Part shown: piece by piece, positions 18,097 to 27,333 of the stretch | Numbering within the stretch: the stretch's first letter is position 1 | How the letters are laid out: each line of letters starts with the position of its first letter | Source of the DNA: Chryseobacterium candidae | Lineage (GTDB): Bacteria > Bacteroidota > Bacteroidia > Flavobacteriales > Weeksellaceae | Direction of reading: 5' to 3' | Length of the DNA: 64,000 nt | NCBI RefSeq assembly: GCF_004916905.1 | Contig: NZ_SDLV01000025.1 | Span: 248,001-312,000 of the forward strand | Position numbers and translations under genes: made by a program | The notes under the pieces: generated by a model | The model's database searches: none | What the model saw: only the letters and a program-made list of their open reading frames with translations | What the model was told of the DNA's origin: nothing

Positions 18097-18710
18097 TATC
18101 TTATTTTTGTTATTGTTAATTGCTTGGCAGCAAGTTGTATAGATTCCTTATCTGTAGTATTGATTTCGGGAATCCTTATAATTTTTGTTTCTTTTTCAAT
18201 AAAACTGCAGATCACTCTTTCTGTATCTTCCGGAAAATCTCCGTTAAGAATTAAATATTCCAACTGAATTCCTCTCTGTTGTAAAGCCAGGATGGAGAGC
18301 AAGCTATGATTGATACAGCCTAAATAATTTCTGACTACCAATGCTGTCGGAAGGTTTAATTCTTCAATCAGATCGATCATAAAAGTTGTGTCTGATATGG
18401 GCACCATAAGACCTCCGGCTCCTTCTACAATCAGTGGGTTTTCTGTTTTTGGGAGTTGAAAATCATTCAGATTGATGGTCATATTTTCTTCTCTTGCAGA
18501 CTGATGTGGTGATGCAGCCAGCTGTAAACGGTAAGTTTCCGGATGGCAGACGTTGGTATCTGTCCATTTTTCAATTTTATGACTGTCCGTATAGTGAAGA
18601 TCACCGGACTGTATCGGTTTCCAGTATTCTGTTTTAAAATGCTGAACTAAAATGGCTGAACAGACTGTTTTTCCTATTTCGGTTCCTATTCCTGTTATAA
18701 ATAATTTCAT
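18096..18710 (-). CDS. bioD: ATP-dependent dethiobiotin synthetase
   Basis: BioD closes the ureido ring of dethiobiotin from 7,8-diaminononanoate, CO2 and ATP. The 204-residue protein starts with the P-loop [18 protein letters not shown], continues with WKPIQSGD and has [12 protein letters not shown] in the middle, all characteristic. It lies between bioF (34 bases upstream) and bioB (overlapping) in one operon. The length is slightly short for the family but complete. Confidence 0.95.
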   Translation of the reverse strand: MKLFITGIGTEIGKTVCSAILVQHFKTEYWKPIQSGDLHYTDSHKIEKWTDTNVCHPETYRLQLAASPHQSAREENMTINLNDFQLPKTENPLIVEGAGGLMVPISDTTFMIDLIEELNLPTALVVRNYLGCINHSLLSILALQQRGIQLEYLILNGDFPEDTERVICSFIEKETKIIRIPEINTTDKESIQLAAKQLTITKIR

Positions 18711-18744
18711 GGGTTTCGGGATTCGGGTTTTGAATCTTTTTACT

Positions 18745-19854
18745 TTAAATAAATTCTTTAATAATTCCTGTCAGTTTCATAATTTCCTCTTCTGTATTAA
18801 AGCTGTGAAGGCATATTCTCAACCGTTCACTTCCTTCTTTTACCGTGGGACTGTAGATGGCATAGGTTAAAAACCCTTCCTCAGATAAAGTTTGCTGTAA
18901 TATTTTCAATCTTTGATTATCCGCAATTACAATAGCCTGAACCGGGCTTTTTTCTGCTGATGGAGATTGTAAATTTTGGCTTCGGAAAATTTTAATATTA
19001 TCCTGAAGCTTTACAGACAGTTCATGATGCTGATCTAAAAATTCATATCCTGTTTTTATACTCATCCACTGGAAATCCTGTGCTGATGTCGTATAGATGA
19101 ACGGACTTGCAAAGTTGATGAGATAAGATTTCACTGTTTCACTGCAAAGAATTGCTGCTCCGTGAGCTCCAAGGGCTTTTCCGTAGGTCACAACTGCTGC
19201 CGAAACATGATTCTGTAATTGATATTTTTCAATCAATCCATATCCAAAAACGCCGAATGCGTGGGCTTCATCAACAATCAGAGAGGCTTTATACATATCG
19301 GCAAGTACAGCGATTTTCTGAATAGGTGCAAAATCTCCTTCCATAGAGTAAAGACTTTCTATGGCGATATAACAATGTCCTTCCTGTCTTTTTAAAATAT
19401 TCTCAAGATCTTCAGTATCATTATGTTTGAATTTCAGCTTTTTAGCATTGGATAGTTTACAGCCATCATGTACCGACCGATGAATCTGTTCATCCACAAT
19501 AACGACATCATGACGGCTGGGAAGGGTAGAAAATAAGGCCAGATTTGCATTATATCCTGATGGAAAAAGTAATGCTGATTCGAAATGATGTTTTTGGGCA
19601 ATATCCTTTTCCACAGAAACTGCAATATCACTATTTCCGCTAATCAGCCTTGAACCTGTACTTCCGGAAAGCATTTGAGGGGTGTCCATAATCTTTTGCA
19701 ACAGTAAATATTGAAGTTCTTTACTTTTTGCAAACCCCAGATAATCATTGGAATAAAAATCAACTCCATCAGACGGAATCTGCAAACGTCTTAATGTTCC
19801 CTTTTCTTTTCTTTTGTCAAGAAATTCCTGAAAACGAGAGGCATTGCTAAGCAT
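18745..19854 (-). CDS. bioF: 8-amino-7-oxononanoate synthase
   Basis: BioF condenses pimeloyl-ACP or pimeloyl-CoA with L-alanine using PLP. The 369-residue sequence shows FYSNDYLGFA, SGSTGSRLISGN, the PLP-binding VDEAHAFGVFG and TYGKALGAHGA with the catalytic lysine. It overlaps the end of the upstream diiron protein gene by 8 bases, showing that the two are translated together. It is a short member of the family. No gene for making the pimeloyl group (bioC, bioH, bioW, bioI) is present in the window. Confidence 0.95.
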   Translation of the reverse strand: MLSNASRFQEFLDKRKEKGTLRRLQIPSDGVDFYSNDYLGFAKSKELQYLLLQKIMDTPQMLSGSTGSRLISGNSDIAVSVEKDIAQKHHFESALLFPSGYNANLALFSTLPSRHDVVIVDEQIHRSVHDGCKLSNAKKLKFKHNDTEDLENILKRQEGHCYIAIESLYSMEGDFAPIQKIAVLADMYKASLIVDEAHAFGVFGYGLIEKYQLQNHVSAAVVTYGKALGAHGAAILCSETVKSYLINFASPFIYTTSAQDFQWMSIKTGYEFLDQHHELSVKLQDNIKIFRSQNLQSPSAEKSPVQAIVIADNQRLKILQQTLSEEGFLTYAIYSPTVKEGSERLRICLHSFNTEEEIMKLTGIIKEFI

Positions 19855-20470
19855 AATTCAACTGGGCTACTTCCTGGATAATCGCATTGATCCATTCTTC
19901 ATGAAGTCCTTTTTCTATGTTGAGAATATGATCTGCATGGTGTTTCCAGTCTGGTGAAAATTCATTGAGCTGATGAATCATTTCTTCCAGATGCCCTTCT
20001 TCTTCCAGAATAATAGATTTTACCATGATTTTAGAAGATGCTTCAGTAAGTGCCTGCTGATATACAGGATAAAGCTCATCGGCACGCACCTCAATGGCAT
20101 AGGTTACGAAAAGATAGGCTGCATATTTAATATCTGTTTTATCAAGATTAAAAGCTTTCTGAAGATAGCGGCAGGCTTTAATATCCAATGAATGAAGATA
20201 TTGGCTTGTTGCAATAGGAGCCAGAAGTTCTGTGCTTTCGTAGGTTTTGCAGAGTGCAGGATTTATCTTCCCGATTTGTTTTTTTAAATAATAAGCATGG
20301 CGGTGTTCTTCAGCAGCATGTTTCAGCTGGATCTGAGAAACCAATGTTGGATGTTCACATTTTGATATTTTCCTTGCACCGGCATTTTCCATAAAAGAAA
20401 GTGTGTTCAGCCACCTGGCGTGGGTGTTTCCTTCCTGTACAATTTTTTTTAACAGATGATGAAATTCCAT
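19847..20470 (-). CDS. Ferritin-like diiron protein, first gene of the biotin operon
   Basis: The 207-residue, mostly helical protein has two ExxH repeats, EEHRH (Glu55, His58) and EEEGH (Glu157, His160), with further candidate ligands Glu28 and Glu127 (TYAIEVRADE). That spacing is the pattern of a four-helix carboxylate-bridged diiron site. No signal peptide is seen. Its stop overlaps bioF by 8 bases, so it is a true operon member. Diiron proteins of this fold act as oxygenases, desaturases or iron stores; a role in making or tailoring the pimeloyl precursor is my inference. I do not recognise a named family. Confidence 0.8.
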   Translation of the reverse strand: MEFHHLLKKIVQEGNTHARWLNTLSFMENAGARKISKCEHPTLVSQIQLKHAAEEHRHAYYLKKQIGKINPALCKTYESTELLAPIATSQYLHSLDIKACRYLQKAFNLDKTDIKYAAYLFVTYAIEVRADELYPVYQQALTEASSKIMVKSIILEEEGHLEEMIHQLNEFSPDWKHHADHILNIEKGLHEEWINAIIQEVAQLNYA

Positions 20471-20488
20471 AGATTTTTATTTTGATGT

Positions 20489-20521
20489 CAAAAATAGTAT
20501 ATTGCCGGATGGTTACATGGT
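20489..20521. promoter_or_regulatory. Biotin operon -7 box and candidate MocR operator
   Basis: Read leftward, TATTTTTG (20489-20496) is an exact -7 box for the biotin operon. In place of a good -33 element there are two direct repeats ATGGT (20509-20513 and 20517-20521), 8 bases apart, close to the start of the divergent MocR gene. A protein bound here would overlap the biotin promoter. Confidence 0.45.
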
Positions 20522-20536
20522 GCCAGTTTTTATATT

Positions 20537-22027
20537 ATGGATAGTCCGGTTAAGATTCCTTACGAAAGTTTTATAAAAATTGATAGAAAATCAGAGACTT
20601 CTATCTATTTACAGATTTCCAATCAGCTCATCAATGCGATTCAGAGAGGGTTTCTCCCTTTCGGAACAAAACTTCCCGGGACAAGAACGTTCAGCGAGAT
20701 GCTGGAAATTCACAGAAATACAGCCGTTGCGGTGTATGATGAACTGTCGGCTCAGGGCTGGACAGAGAGTTTTCCGAACAAAGGAACTTTTGTGATCGGA
20801 AAAGATCAGGAAAAACCTGTCAAATTGAATGATTTTAAACAGAATAACCTTCAAAAATATCCTGTTTCCACTGGTTTTTCATTTAAAACATCCAATATTC
20901 TGGATAATCCTTTTGAACATTCGGACTGTGAGTATGTCTTTAATGATGGGGTACCGGATATCCGTTTGACTCAGATCGGGCAGCATTCCCGTTTTTACAG
21001 TTCTATCCTGAAACGTAAATCCAACCAGAAAGCTTTAGGACATTATAATCATGACGGAAGTGAATTTTTTAAAGAACATTTATCCCAATACCTGAATCTT
21101 TCCCGCGGACTTCCTATTTCCAAGAACAACCTGCTCATCACCCGAAGTACAGAAATGAGTATTTATATTGTGTCTGAGATTCTTCTTTCGGCTGGTGATA
21201 CTGTATTGGTAGGTGCTTTGAGTTATTTCTCGGTCAATATGATCTTTATGAAAGCGGGTGTTGATATTGTTTCTATCCCTATTGATGAGGAAGGGATTAT
21301 GGTGGAAAGCGTTCGGGAAGCCTGTAAAAAGCAGAAAATACGGATGCTTTACCTTACTCCGCATCACCACTATCCTACTACTGTTGCTTTGAGTGCGCAG
21401 AGAAGATTTGAACTGTTGGAGCTTGCCAACGAATACGGATTTATTATACTGGAAGATGATTATGATTATGAATTTCATTATGATAAAAGTCCAATTCTTC
21501 CGTTAGCCAGTGCTGATACGAATGGAATGGTGATCTATATTGGGTCTTTCGGAAAATCTTTAGCTCCGGGATTCAGAACAGGATTTATTGTTGCGCCTGA
21601 GAATCTGATGACAGAAATGCGTAAATATCTTGGAATTATAGACCGTCAGGGCGATATTCTGATGGAAAGAGCGCTTGGAGAGATGATTGCCGAAGGAGAA
21701 ATCAACCGTTATCTGAAGAAGTCTTTAAAAGTTTATCAGGAAAGGCGTGATTATTTTTCTGTTTTGCTGGAGGAAAATCTGGGTGATTTTATGACCTTCC
21801 AGAAACCTTCGGGCGGCCTTGCCATATGGCTGGAATGGAATATTCCGCTGAATCTGATGCAGCTAAGCCGAAACTGTGCAAAGGATAATCTTTTCATTCC
21901 TAAAACTTTGCTATATCAGAATAAAGGACTTACGGCCATGCGATTAGGATTTGGAGACCTTAATTTTGAAGAGATGAATAAAGGAATTGAGGTTTTCTCA
22001 AAAAATGTGAAGGAATTGATTGGTTGA
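20537..22027 (+). CDS. MocR-type GntR regulator with aminotransferase-like domain
   Basis: The 496-residue protein joins a GntR winged helix (residues 15-85: SIYLQISNQLINAIQRG, LPGTRTFSEMLEIHRNTAVAV) to a class I aminotransferase-fold domain (residues 120-490) with ILEDDYDYEFHY and the PLP lysine in GSFGKSLAPGFRTGF. MocR proteins use bound PLP to sense a small amine or amino acid; PdxR, GabR and TauR are examples. Only 66 bases separate it from the biotin operon, whose BioF and BioA are PLP enzymes, so it probably regulates that operon; the effector is unknown. Confidence 0.93.
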   Translation: MDSPVKIPYESFIKIDRKSETSIYLQISNQLINAIQRGFLPFGTKLPGTRTFSEMLEIHRNTAVAVYDELSAQGWTESFPNKGTFVIGKDQEKPVKLNDFKQNNLQKYPVSTGFSFKTSNILDNPFEHSDCEYVFNDGVPDIRLTQIGQHSRFYSSILKRKSNQKALGHYNHDGSEFFKEHLSQYLNLSRGLPISKNNLLITRSTEMSIYIVSEILLSAGDTVLVGALSYFSVNMIFMKAGVDIVSIPIDEEGIMVESVREACKKQKIRMLYLTPHHHYPTTVALSAQRRFELLELANEYGFIILEDDYDYEFHYDKSPILPLASADTNGMVIYIGSFGKSLAPGFRTGFIVAPENLMTEMRKYLGIIDRQGDILMERALGEMIAEGEINRYLKKSLKVYQERRDYFSVLLEENLGDFMTFQKPSGGLAIWLEWNIPLNLMQLSRNCAKDNLFIPKTLLYQNKGLTAMRLGFGDLNFEEMNKGIEVFSKNVKELIG

Positions 22028-22066
22028 TTTATAATCTAATTAATTGCATATTTCTTGGTTGGAAAA

Positions 22067-22134
22067 CGCAAGGGCGCAAATGAGATGAAGATAACTTGTT
22101 TTAAGGCGCGAGGATTTTATCTCTGATAAAATTT
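22067..22134 (+). repeat. Dispersed repeat family B, copy 1
   Basis: The stretch beginning CGCAAGGGCGCAAA and ending with TTTTATCTCTGATAAAATTT closely resembles 52521-52589 in order and spacing. It lies just after the MocR gene. No open frame crosses it. Confidence 0.55.
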
Positions 22135-22158
22135 GATATTGTATATATAATATAAGTA

Positions 22159-22317
22159 AAGAGGTTATTCAGAGGTGTCATTCTGAACACAGACTAAAAG
22201 TCTGCGAACTTAGTTCATCAATGTAGTGAAGAATCTCTTAACCTAAGTTATTAATGAGATTCTTCCTTCGTCAGAACGACAAAAGCCGGATTATTACTCT
22301 TTGAGATAACCTCTTCT
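22159..22317. repeat. Long imperfect palindrome (REP/MITE-like)
   Basis: The ends AAGAGGTTAT and ATAACCTCTT are inverted, and inside them further pairs are nested: GTCATTCTGA with TCAGAACGAC, and GAAGAATCTC with GAGATTCTTC. The whole 159-base element can fold on itself. The GTCATTCTGA...GAAGAATCTC type is a repeat I know from many Bacteroidetes genomes. It lies between the MocR gene and the end of the siderophore operon, where it may also act as a terminator. Confidence 0.6.
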
Positions 22318-22322
22318 CTTTA

Positions 22323-23510
22323 TTAATGATGAGAAGGAAAAACTACTTTGTTTTTCTTATGTTTGGGTTTCTTCTTTTTCTTATTCAAATACATAATAAA
22401 ACCGGTAATCGGTAGTGATAAAGCGATAATGGCTGCCAGAAAATAAATAACTCTGGTGGTTAGTCCCAAGATGCTTCCGGTGTGAAGATCATAATTTCTT
22501 TCTCTTAATGCAGTTCCATATCCGATATTTTTGTTTTTATACGATTGAGATTTTAAAACTTCTCCTGAATACTGATCAAAATTAAAATGTTCATTTCTGT
22601 ACTGCCTTTCGTCATACACCAATTCAGCGTAATACGTTCCTTCTTCCGATCTAGGAAAATTGATAAGTGCTGATTTTTTATCTTTCAATCCTTTTTCCAT
22701 AGTATTTCCGATCAGATTAAGGATATTTTCACGGTTTGAAAATTTTACGGAAGGAATTGTACTTTTGGCTTTCTTTTCCATGGGCGTATTTCCATTGAAC
22801 GTATTTTTTATCCATTGGTCTGCATCTTCAAAGCTCCATATCAATGCGGAATACGAAATAATAAGCAAGGGAATTACGGAATAGAATCCCAACACATTAT
22901 GAGCGTCATAGTTAATCCTTTTCCAATTAGCAGATGTTTTAATGAAAAACATTCCTTTCAGCATGGCTTTACTCATTTTTCGGGGATACCATATCACAAG
23001 CCCCGATAGAAGGATCACAGCAAATATCAATGTGGAATAACCGGTAATTGTTTTTCCGATTTTTTCACCTAATAGAAGTCTCCTGTGAAGATCCAGTACA
23101 ATTTCAAAGAAATCCTTTTTGGCATCTTCTATTTCCTGTACTTTTCCGGTGTAAGGATCTACATAAATTCGATAATAATAAAGATAAGTTCCCCAATACG
23201 TCCATGCTTCTTTATCCATCTTAAGAGTACGGAACACATACGTTCGTGAAGGATTGGAAGACATCACTACTCTTTTGACTTTTAAATCTTCGGGAAGGGC
23301 TTTTTCTGCTTTTATTGTAAGTTCAGCCAATGAAAGTTTGTTTCTTCCGATGTTTTCAACGTAATATCTGTTGGGGTGAACAATATGTTTTAATTCTTCT
23401 TCAAAAGCCAGGATACATCCCGTAGCGGCCATAATAACAACTACAAGCCCGGACGTTAGTCCGAGCCATAGATGTAACTGATAGGCAATTTTTCTCAACT
23501 TTAATTTCAT
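22323..23510 (-). CDS. PepSY-domain membrane protein, probable ferric-siderophore reductase
   Basis: The 395-residue protein has four likely membrane helices (LWLGLTSGLVVVIMAATG near the start, ITGYSTLIFAVILLSGLVIW, FYSVIPLLIISYSALIW, VIYFLAAIIALSLPITGF) and PepSY-type periplasmic segments with conserved histidines (HLWLG, DLHRRLLLG, DAHNVLGFYS). Proteins of this group (FoxB, PiuB-like) reduce iron from ferric siderophores at the inner membrane. It is last in the nine-gene siderophore operon, 2 bases after the TonB receptor gene, and so should release iron from the siderophore made by this cluster. Confidence 0.9.
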   Translation of the reverse strand: MKLKLRKIAYQLHLWLGLTSGLVVVIMAATGCILAFEEELKHIVHPNRYYVENIGRNKLSLAELTIKAEKALPEDLKVKRVVMSSNPSRTYVFRTLKMDKEAWTYWGTYLYYYRIYVDPYTGKVQEIEDAKKDFFEIVLDLHRRLLLGEKIGKTITGYSTLIFAVILLSGLVIWYPRKMSKAMLKGMFFIKTSANWKRINYDAHNVLGFYSVIPLLIISYSALIWSFEDADQWIKNTFNGNTPMEKKAKSTIPSVKFSNRENILNLIGNTMEKGLKDKKSALINFPRSEEGTYYAELVYDERQYRNEHFNFDQYSGEVLKSQSYKNKNIGYGTALRERNYDLHTGSILGLTTRVIYFLAAIIALSLPITGFIMYLNKKKKKPKHKKNKVVFPSHH

Positions 23511-23512
23511 TC

Positions 23513-25954
23513 TTAAAATTTAAAGCTTACCTCAGCAACAAAATTACGAGGCATCTGAGCGACTATCACTCCCTGCCCTGCAAAATATTGCACATTGCCC
23601 AGGTTATTCATTTTAAACCCTAATCTGTATCTTTCTTTTTCAAGGGAAATAGAAGCATTCACTAAAGTATAGGCTGGGAATGCAAACTGTCCGGTAACGG
23701 TTTTGTTTCCGGTAATCTGTTTTCCGACACGGTTTACCCCGAAACCAACTCCAAGTCCCTGAAGTCCATTGATTGGAAGGATATAACTGATCCATGAATT
23801 GAATACATTCGCAGGACCTGCCGATTCCGGACGACGACCATCTACATTAGGATCTGCCTTTTCATATCTGCTGTGGTTATAGCTGTATCCGGCCATAATG
23901 TTTAACCCCTGAACAGGATTCATGATGGTTTCTATTTCAATTCCTTTACTTCTCTGTTTTCCATCCTGAACAACAATATTGTATTCTTTTCCGTCACGGA
24001 TTACGCCGCTTCCTCTCTGGATGTTATCCACAAGAATGTCATAGTATCCAACGGTGAAATTAATTTTGTTTCTCCAAAGATTTCCTTTAATTCCAACTTC
24101 CCACTGATTCGCCATCTGAGGTTTCATCTCTCCGCTGTAGTCTGGTAACTGTTGTGTAACAGGTGCTGTATAGCTGAAACCGTTCATATAATTACCATAA
24201 GCAGATAACTGGTCTTTAAGAATCTGGTATACAATTCCCACTTTAGGAGACCATGCGGTCTGCTTGAAGTCATCTTTACGTTTGTTATCATTTATATTCA
24301 GCTGTCCTTTACTTTCGTAGTGATCCATCCGTAAGCTTAAAAGGGTGATCAAACGGTCTGTAATATAGGTTACATTTGAAATATAGACTCCATAAAGGTT
24401 GGATGCAGAATTATTTCTTACCAAAGGTGTTTTACCTACTGCAATAGCAGCTTGAGTAACAGCCTGGATTTTCTGAAGGGCAAGATCTTTAGAAATATTC
24501 GGATACCCCTCTAAACTTTGTCCGTTAACATTATCAAAGACTACAATTGGAGAATGGTTGTTATTGATCGTCTGATTCAGATAATCCAATCCGATCAGGA
24601 CTTTATTTTTAATTTTCCCGATATTAAATTGTCCATTGAAATTCTGCTGAATACTTGTGGAAGAAGCTTCTGAATTCTGCCACTGTACGTTGCGTTCCAG
24701 CAAAGCATCACTGGTTGTCCCTCTGATAAACTGATATTGATACAATCCTTCTGTCTTTCTGAAGTTTCTGGAAAGCAATGTCTGTGAAGTCCATTGATCT
24801 GAAATTTTATAATTCGCCTCTGCTTTTACATTGATAGACGGAGCTTTTAAGGTCATATCATTGTTGGAGTAAGACCTTTTCCAGTCAAAGCTTAGCTCGT
24901 CAGGATTGTGGGCAAAATATTGCCTTGTTCTCGGAAGGAAAATAATCGGAGTGTTGGTTCCTTCATAATTGTAAATCTGTGCGCCTAAGTTAAATTTCAA
25001 TCTGTCATTAACCTGATAGCTTACAGTAGGTGCCACAAAGAACGATTTTCTGAATTCAGAATCCCTGAATCCGTTCTGATACTGATAAGCGGCATTCAAA
25101 CGGAACAGCATATTTCGGGATTCTGTAATAGGACCGTACACATCAGCTGTCACACGGTTCAGGTTGTAGCTTCCCATCAGATAAGAAGCTTCTCCTCCGA
25201 AATAATCTTTAGGTTTTTTAGTGACAGCATTAATCAAACCTCCAAAAGAAGTTACGGCCCCACCATACAATGTTCCTGAAGGTCCTTTGATCACTTCCAG
25301 ACGTTCAATATCGACAGGATCTATTTCTCCGTTGGTGGTTGCAGGAACACCATCTACCATGGATACTTTGGTAGGAAATCCTCTAAGGCTGTAGTAGAAA
25401 CTTCCGTCTCCTGAACCTCTTCCCGGGCTTCCCTGCATTTTTACCATACCCGGAACGTTTTTCAGTACTTCCGAAATATCGTAAGTAAGCTGTTCCTTCA
25501 TGATCTGCTGGTTGATGCTTGTGTAAGCCTGTGGATTTTCCAGAACTTTCAGAGGCATTTTGGCCACTGAAGTACTGTCTTTATCCAAAAATTTATTTCT
25601 GCTCACTGCATATACAGTAATTCCCTCAATCACATTACTGTGTAAAGGGGCATAGATAGCAGGGATCTCATAGACATCTTTCTGAATGTAGATTTGCTCT
25701 CTCATCAGCTCAATGTCATTTAAAACCACCTGAAGCGTATATTCTCCAGGGGGCACATTTTCAAAGTAATATTCTCCTAAATTATTGGTTTTTGCCTGAT
25801 AAGACGTATTGACAAGTCTTAAAACAGCGTTTTTTACCGGTGCTTTTTCAGACAGCATGATTTTGCCATCAACTCTGTCGCCCTGCTGTGCAGAAAGCGA
25901 ATTGGAAGATAAAGCAAGACCAAGAAGTAATATAAGGGTTTTAGATGTTTTCAT
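23513..25954 (-). CDS. TonB-dependent siderophore receptor
   Basis: The 813-residue outer membrane protein has a signal peptide (ILLLGLALSSNSLSAQ), an N-terminal carboxypeptidase-regulatory-like beta domain (residues 27-105: DGKIMLSEKAPVKNAVLRLV), a plug domain (EVLKNVPGMV, SLRGFPTKVSMVDGVP, RLEVIKGPSGTLYGG) and a 22-strand barrel ending in Phe (VAEVSFKF). The plug is of the ferric-siderophore type. It overlaps the end of the AMP ligase gene by 14 bases within the operon and is the expected importer of the locally made siderophore. Confidence 0.95.
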   Translation of the reverse strand: MKTSKTLILLLGLALSSNSLSAQQGDRVDGKIMLSEKAPVKNAVLRLVNTSYQAKTNNLGEYYFENVPPGEYTLQVVLNDIELMREQIYIQKDVYEIPAIYAPLHSNVIEGITVYAVSRNKFLDKDSTSVAKMPLKVLENPQAYTSINQQIMKEQLTYDISEVLKNVPGMVKMQGSPGRGSGDGSFYYSLRGFPTKVSMVDGVPATTNGEIDPVDIERLEVIKGPSGTLYGGAVTSFGGLINAVTKKPKDYFGGEASYLMGSYNLNRVTADVYGPITESRNMLFRLNAAYQYQNGFRDSEFRKSFFVAPTVSYQVNDRLKFNLGAQIYNYEGTNTPIIFLPRTRQYFAHNPDELSFDWKRSYSNNDMTLKAPSINVKAEANYKISDQWTSQTLLSRNFRKTEGLYQYQFIRGTTSDALLERNVQWQNSEASSTSIQQNFNGQFNIGKIKNKVLIGLDYLNQTINNNHSPIVVFDNVNGQSLEGYPNISKDLALQKIQAVTQAAIAVGKTPLVRNNSASNLYGVYISNVTYITDRLITLLSLRMDHYESKGQLNINDNKRKDDFKQTAWSPKVGIVYQILKDQLSAYGNYMNGFSYTAPVTQQLPDYSGEMKPQMANQWEVGIKGNLWRNKINFTVGYYDILVDNIQRGSGVIRDGKEYNIVVQDGKQRSKGIEIETIMNPVQGLNIMAGYSYNHSRYEKADPNVDGRRPESAGPANVFNSWISYILPINGLQGLGVGFGVNRVGKQITGNKTVTGQFAFPAYTLVNASISLEKERYRLGFKMNNLGNVQYFAGQGVIVAQMPRNFVAEVSFKF

Positions 25955-27329
25955 GCTGTAGGTTTTGTAACAGGGGATAGTTTATTTTACCGTTTTGTGA
26001 TAACGGGAATGATTCTATACGTTCTGTGCGTACATATTGGGGGTTGATACGCAGTTTATTTTTAATGGTTTCGGTGATGATCTGAGGATCAATATCTGGG
26101 TTATCATACAACACCACGATTTTTTTATCATTGGCGTTCAGACACACGAAGGTATTGCCCGGCATTTCATTTTTAAGAATAAATTCTACCTCATCCAGAT
26201 TAAGACGTATTCCGAAAAGTTTCATGATACGTTTTATTCTTCCTGTGATATAATACATTCCGTTTTCACCTTTTCTGGCAGTATCTCCGGTATGCAGTAC
26301 GGAAGGCTGCTCATACGTAGCAAGATCCTCCAGTTTATTGGCATAGCCTCCGAAAATACTTACGTGAGAAAAAAGTAATTCATCCGTTTCAGGATCAATT
26401 TTGAAGCTTCCTCTTTCTACCACATTTCCAATTGATGTTTCTTCTTCCAGCAATCCTTCTGTGGTAAGATAAGCCATTCTTCCTCCTGCTTCTGTTTGTC
26501 CGTACTGCGCAAAGAATTCTTTTTTAAATTCATGACAATAAGAGAATAGAGTTTTTCTCAGCTCAGCATTGATCACCCCTCCGGTATGGGTAAAATACCT
26601 CAGACTTGGAGAATCTTTTCTGAAAAATCCTATTCTGTTCAGATTTTCATAAAGGAAAGGAACTCCGCCCAAAGTACTGTAGCCGTACTCATCCATTTCA
26701 TCCCAGAATGCTTTCTGCATAATGTCTTTATCTGTACACACGATTCTTCCGGCACGCATACAGTTGGTGGTGAAAATAGAGAACCCGTACACAAAGTTGA
26801 CCGGAACGTTTAAAGGAACTACATCCGTTCCCTGAACCGGCATATATTGAAGGATGCTCAATGCGTTCTGATAAAGGCTTTCATCAGATAATTTAACCAG
26901 TTTCGGAACACCTGTTGTCCCTGAAGTACTCAAAAGGATCTTGATGTCAGGATGAATCGTAATTTCACTTTTATAATCATCCTTTGCAAAGATGCTGATG
27001 TTGTCTGAGAATGCTTTCAGGCTGTATCCTTCAATGGCTTCTCTCTGTGGATCAAAGATATATTTAGGACGATATTCCGCCTCAATACGTTCTTTGAATT
27101 CCTGATGCAGTTTCTGTCCCAATACTGCAATGGTGTGTGCTGTTCCGTAAAAATTAAGAAGCACCTCAATGCTGGGCAGCTGATTGTCATTGTACAAAAA
27201 CATCAGTCCTTTTTCTACCGGGTTTAAGCCTAAAGTACGGTACAGTGTTCCCACCGGTATTGCTGTACCGGTGGAAGCATCTGTAAACGCCAGGTTCTTA
27301 TTGGCAATTACATTTTCTAAAATTTTCAT
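25941..27329 (-). CDS. Stand-alone AMP-dependent ligase of the siderophore cluster
   Basis: The 462-residue enzyme belongs to the acyl/aminoacyl adenylating superfamily: P-loop LLSTSGTTGVPKLVKLS, YGQTEAGGRM, HTGDTARKGENGMYY, GRIKRIMKLFGIRLNLDEVE and a C-terminal catalytic lysine in LSQNGKINYP. It is shorter at the N-terminus than usual. With the carrier protein encoded just upstream (4-base gap) it should load a carboxylic acid onto the phosphopantetheine arm. In this cluster fumarate or a fatty acid is the best candidate; that is inference from the known chryseochelin structure. Confidence 0.88.
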   Translation of the reverse strand: MKILENVIANKNLAFTDASTGTAIPVGTLYRTLGLNPVEKGLMFLYNDNQLPSIEVLLNFYGTAHTIAVLGQKLHQEFKERIEAEYRPKYIFDPQREAIEGYSLKAFSDNISIFAKDDYKSEITIHPDIKILLSTSGTTGVPKLVKLSDESLYQNALSILQYMPVQGTDVVPLNVPVNFVYGFSIFTTNCMRAGRIVCTDKDIMQKAFWDEMDEYGYSTLGGVPFLYENLNRIGFFRKDSPSLRYFTHTGGVINAELRKTLFSYCHEFKKEFFAQYGQTEAGGRMAYLTTEGLLEEETSIGNVVERGSFKIDPETDELLFSHVSIFGGYANKLEDLATYEQPSVLHTGDTARKGENGMYYITGRIKRIMKLFGIRLNLDEVEFILKNEMPGNTFVCLNANDKKIVVLYDNPDIDPQIITETIKNKLRINPQYVRTERIESFPLSQNGKINYPLLQNLQHENI

Positions 27330-27333
27330 AGGC

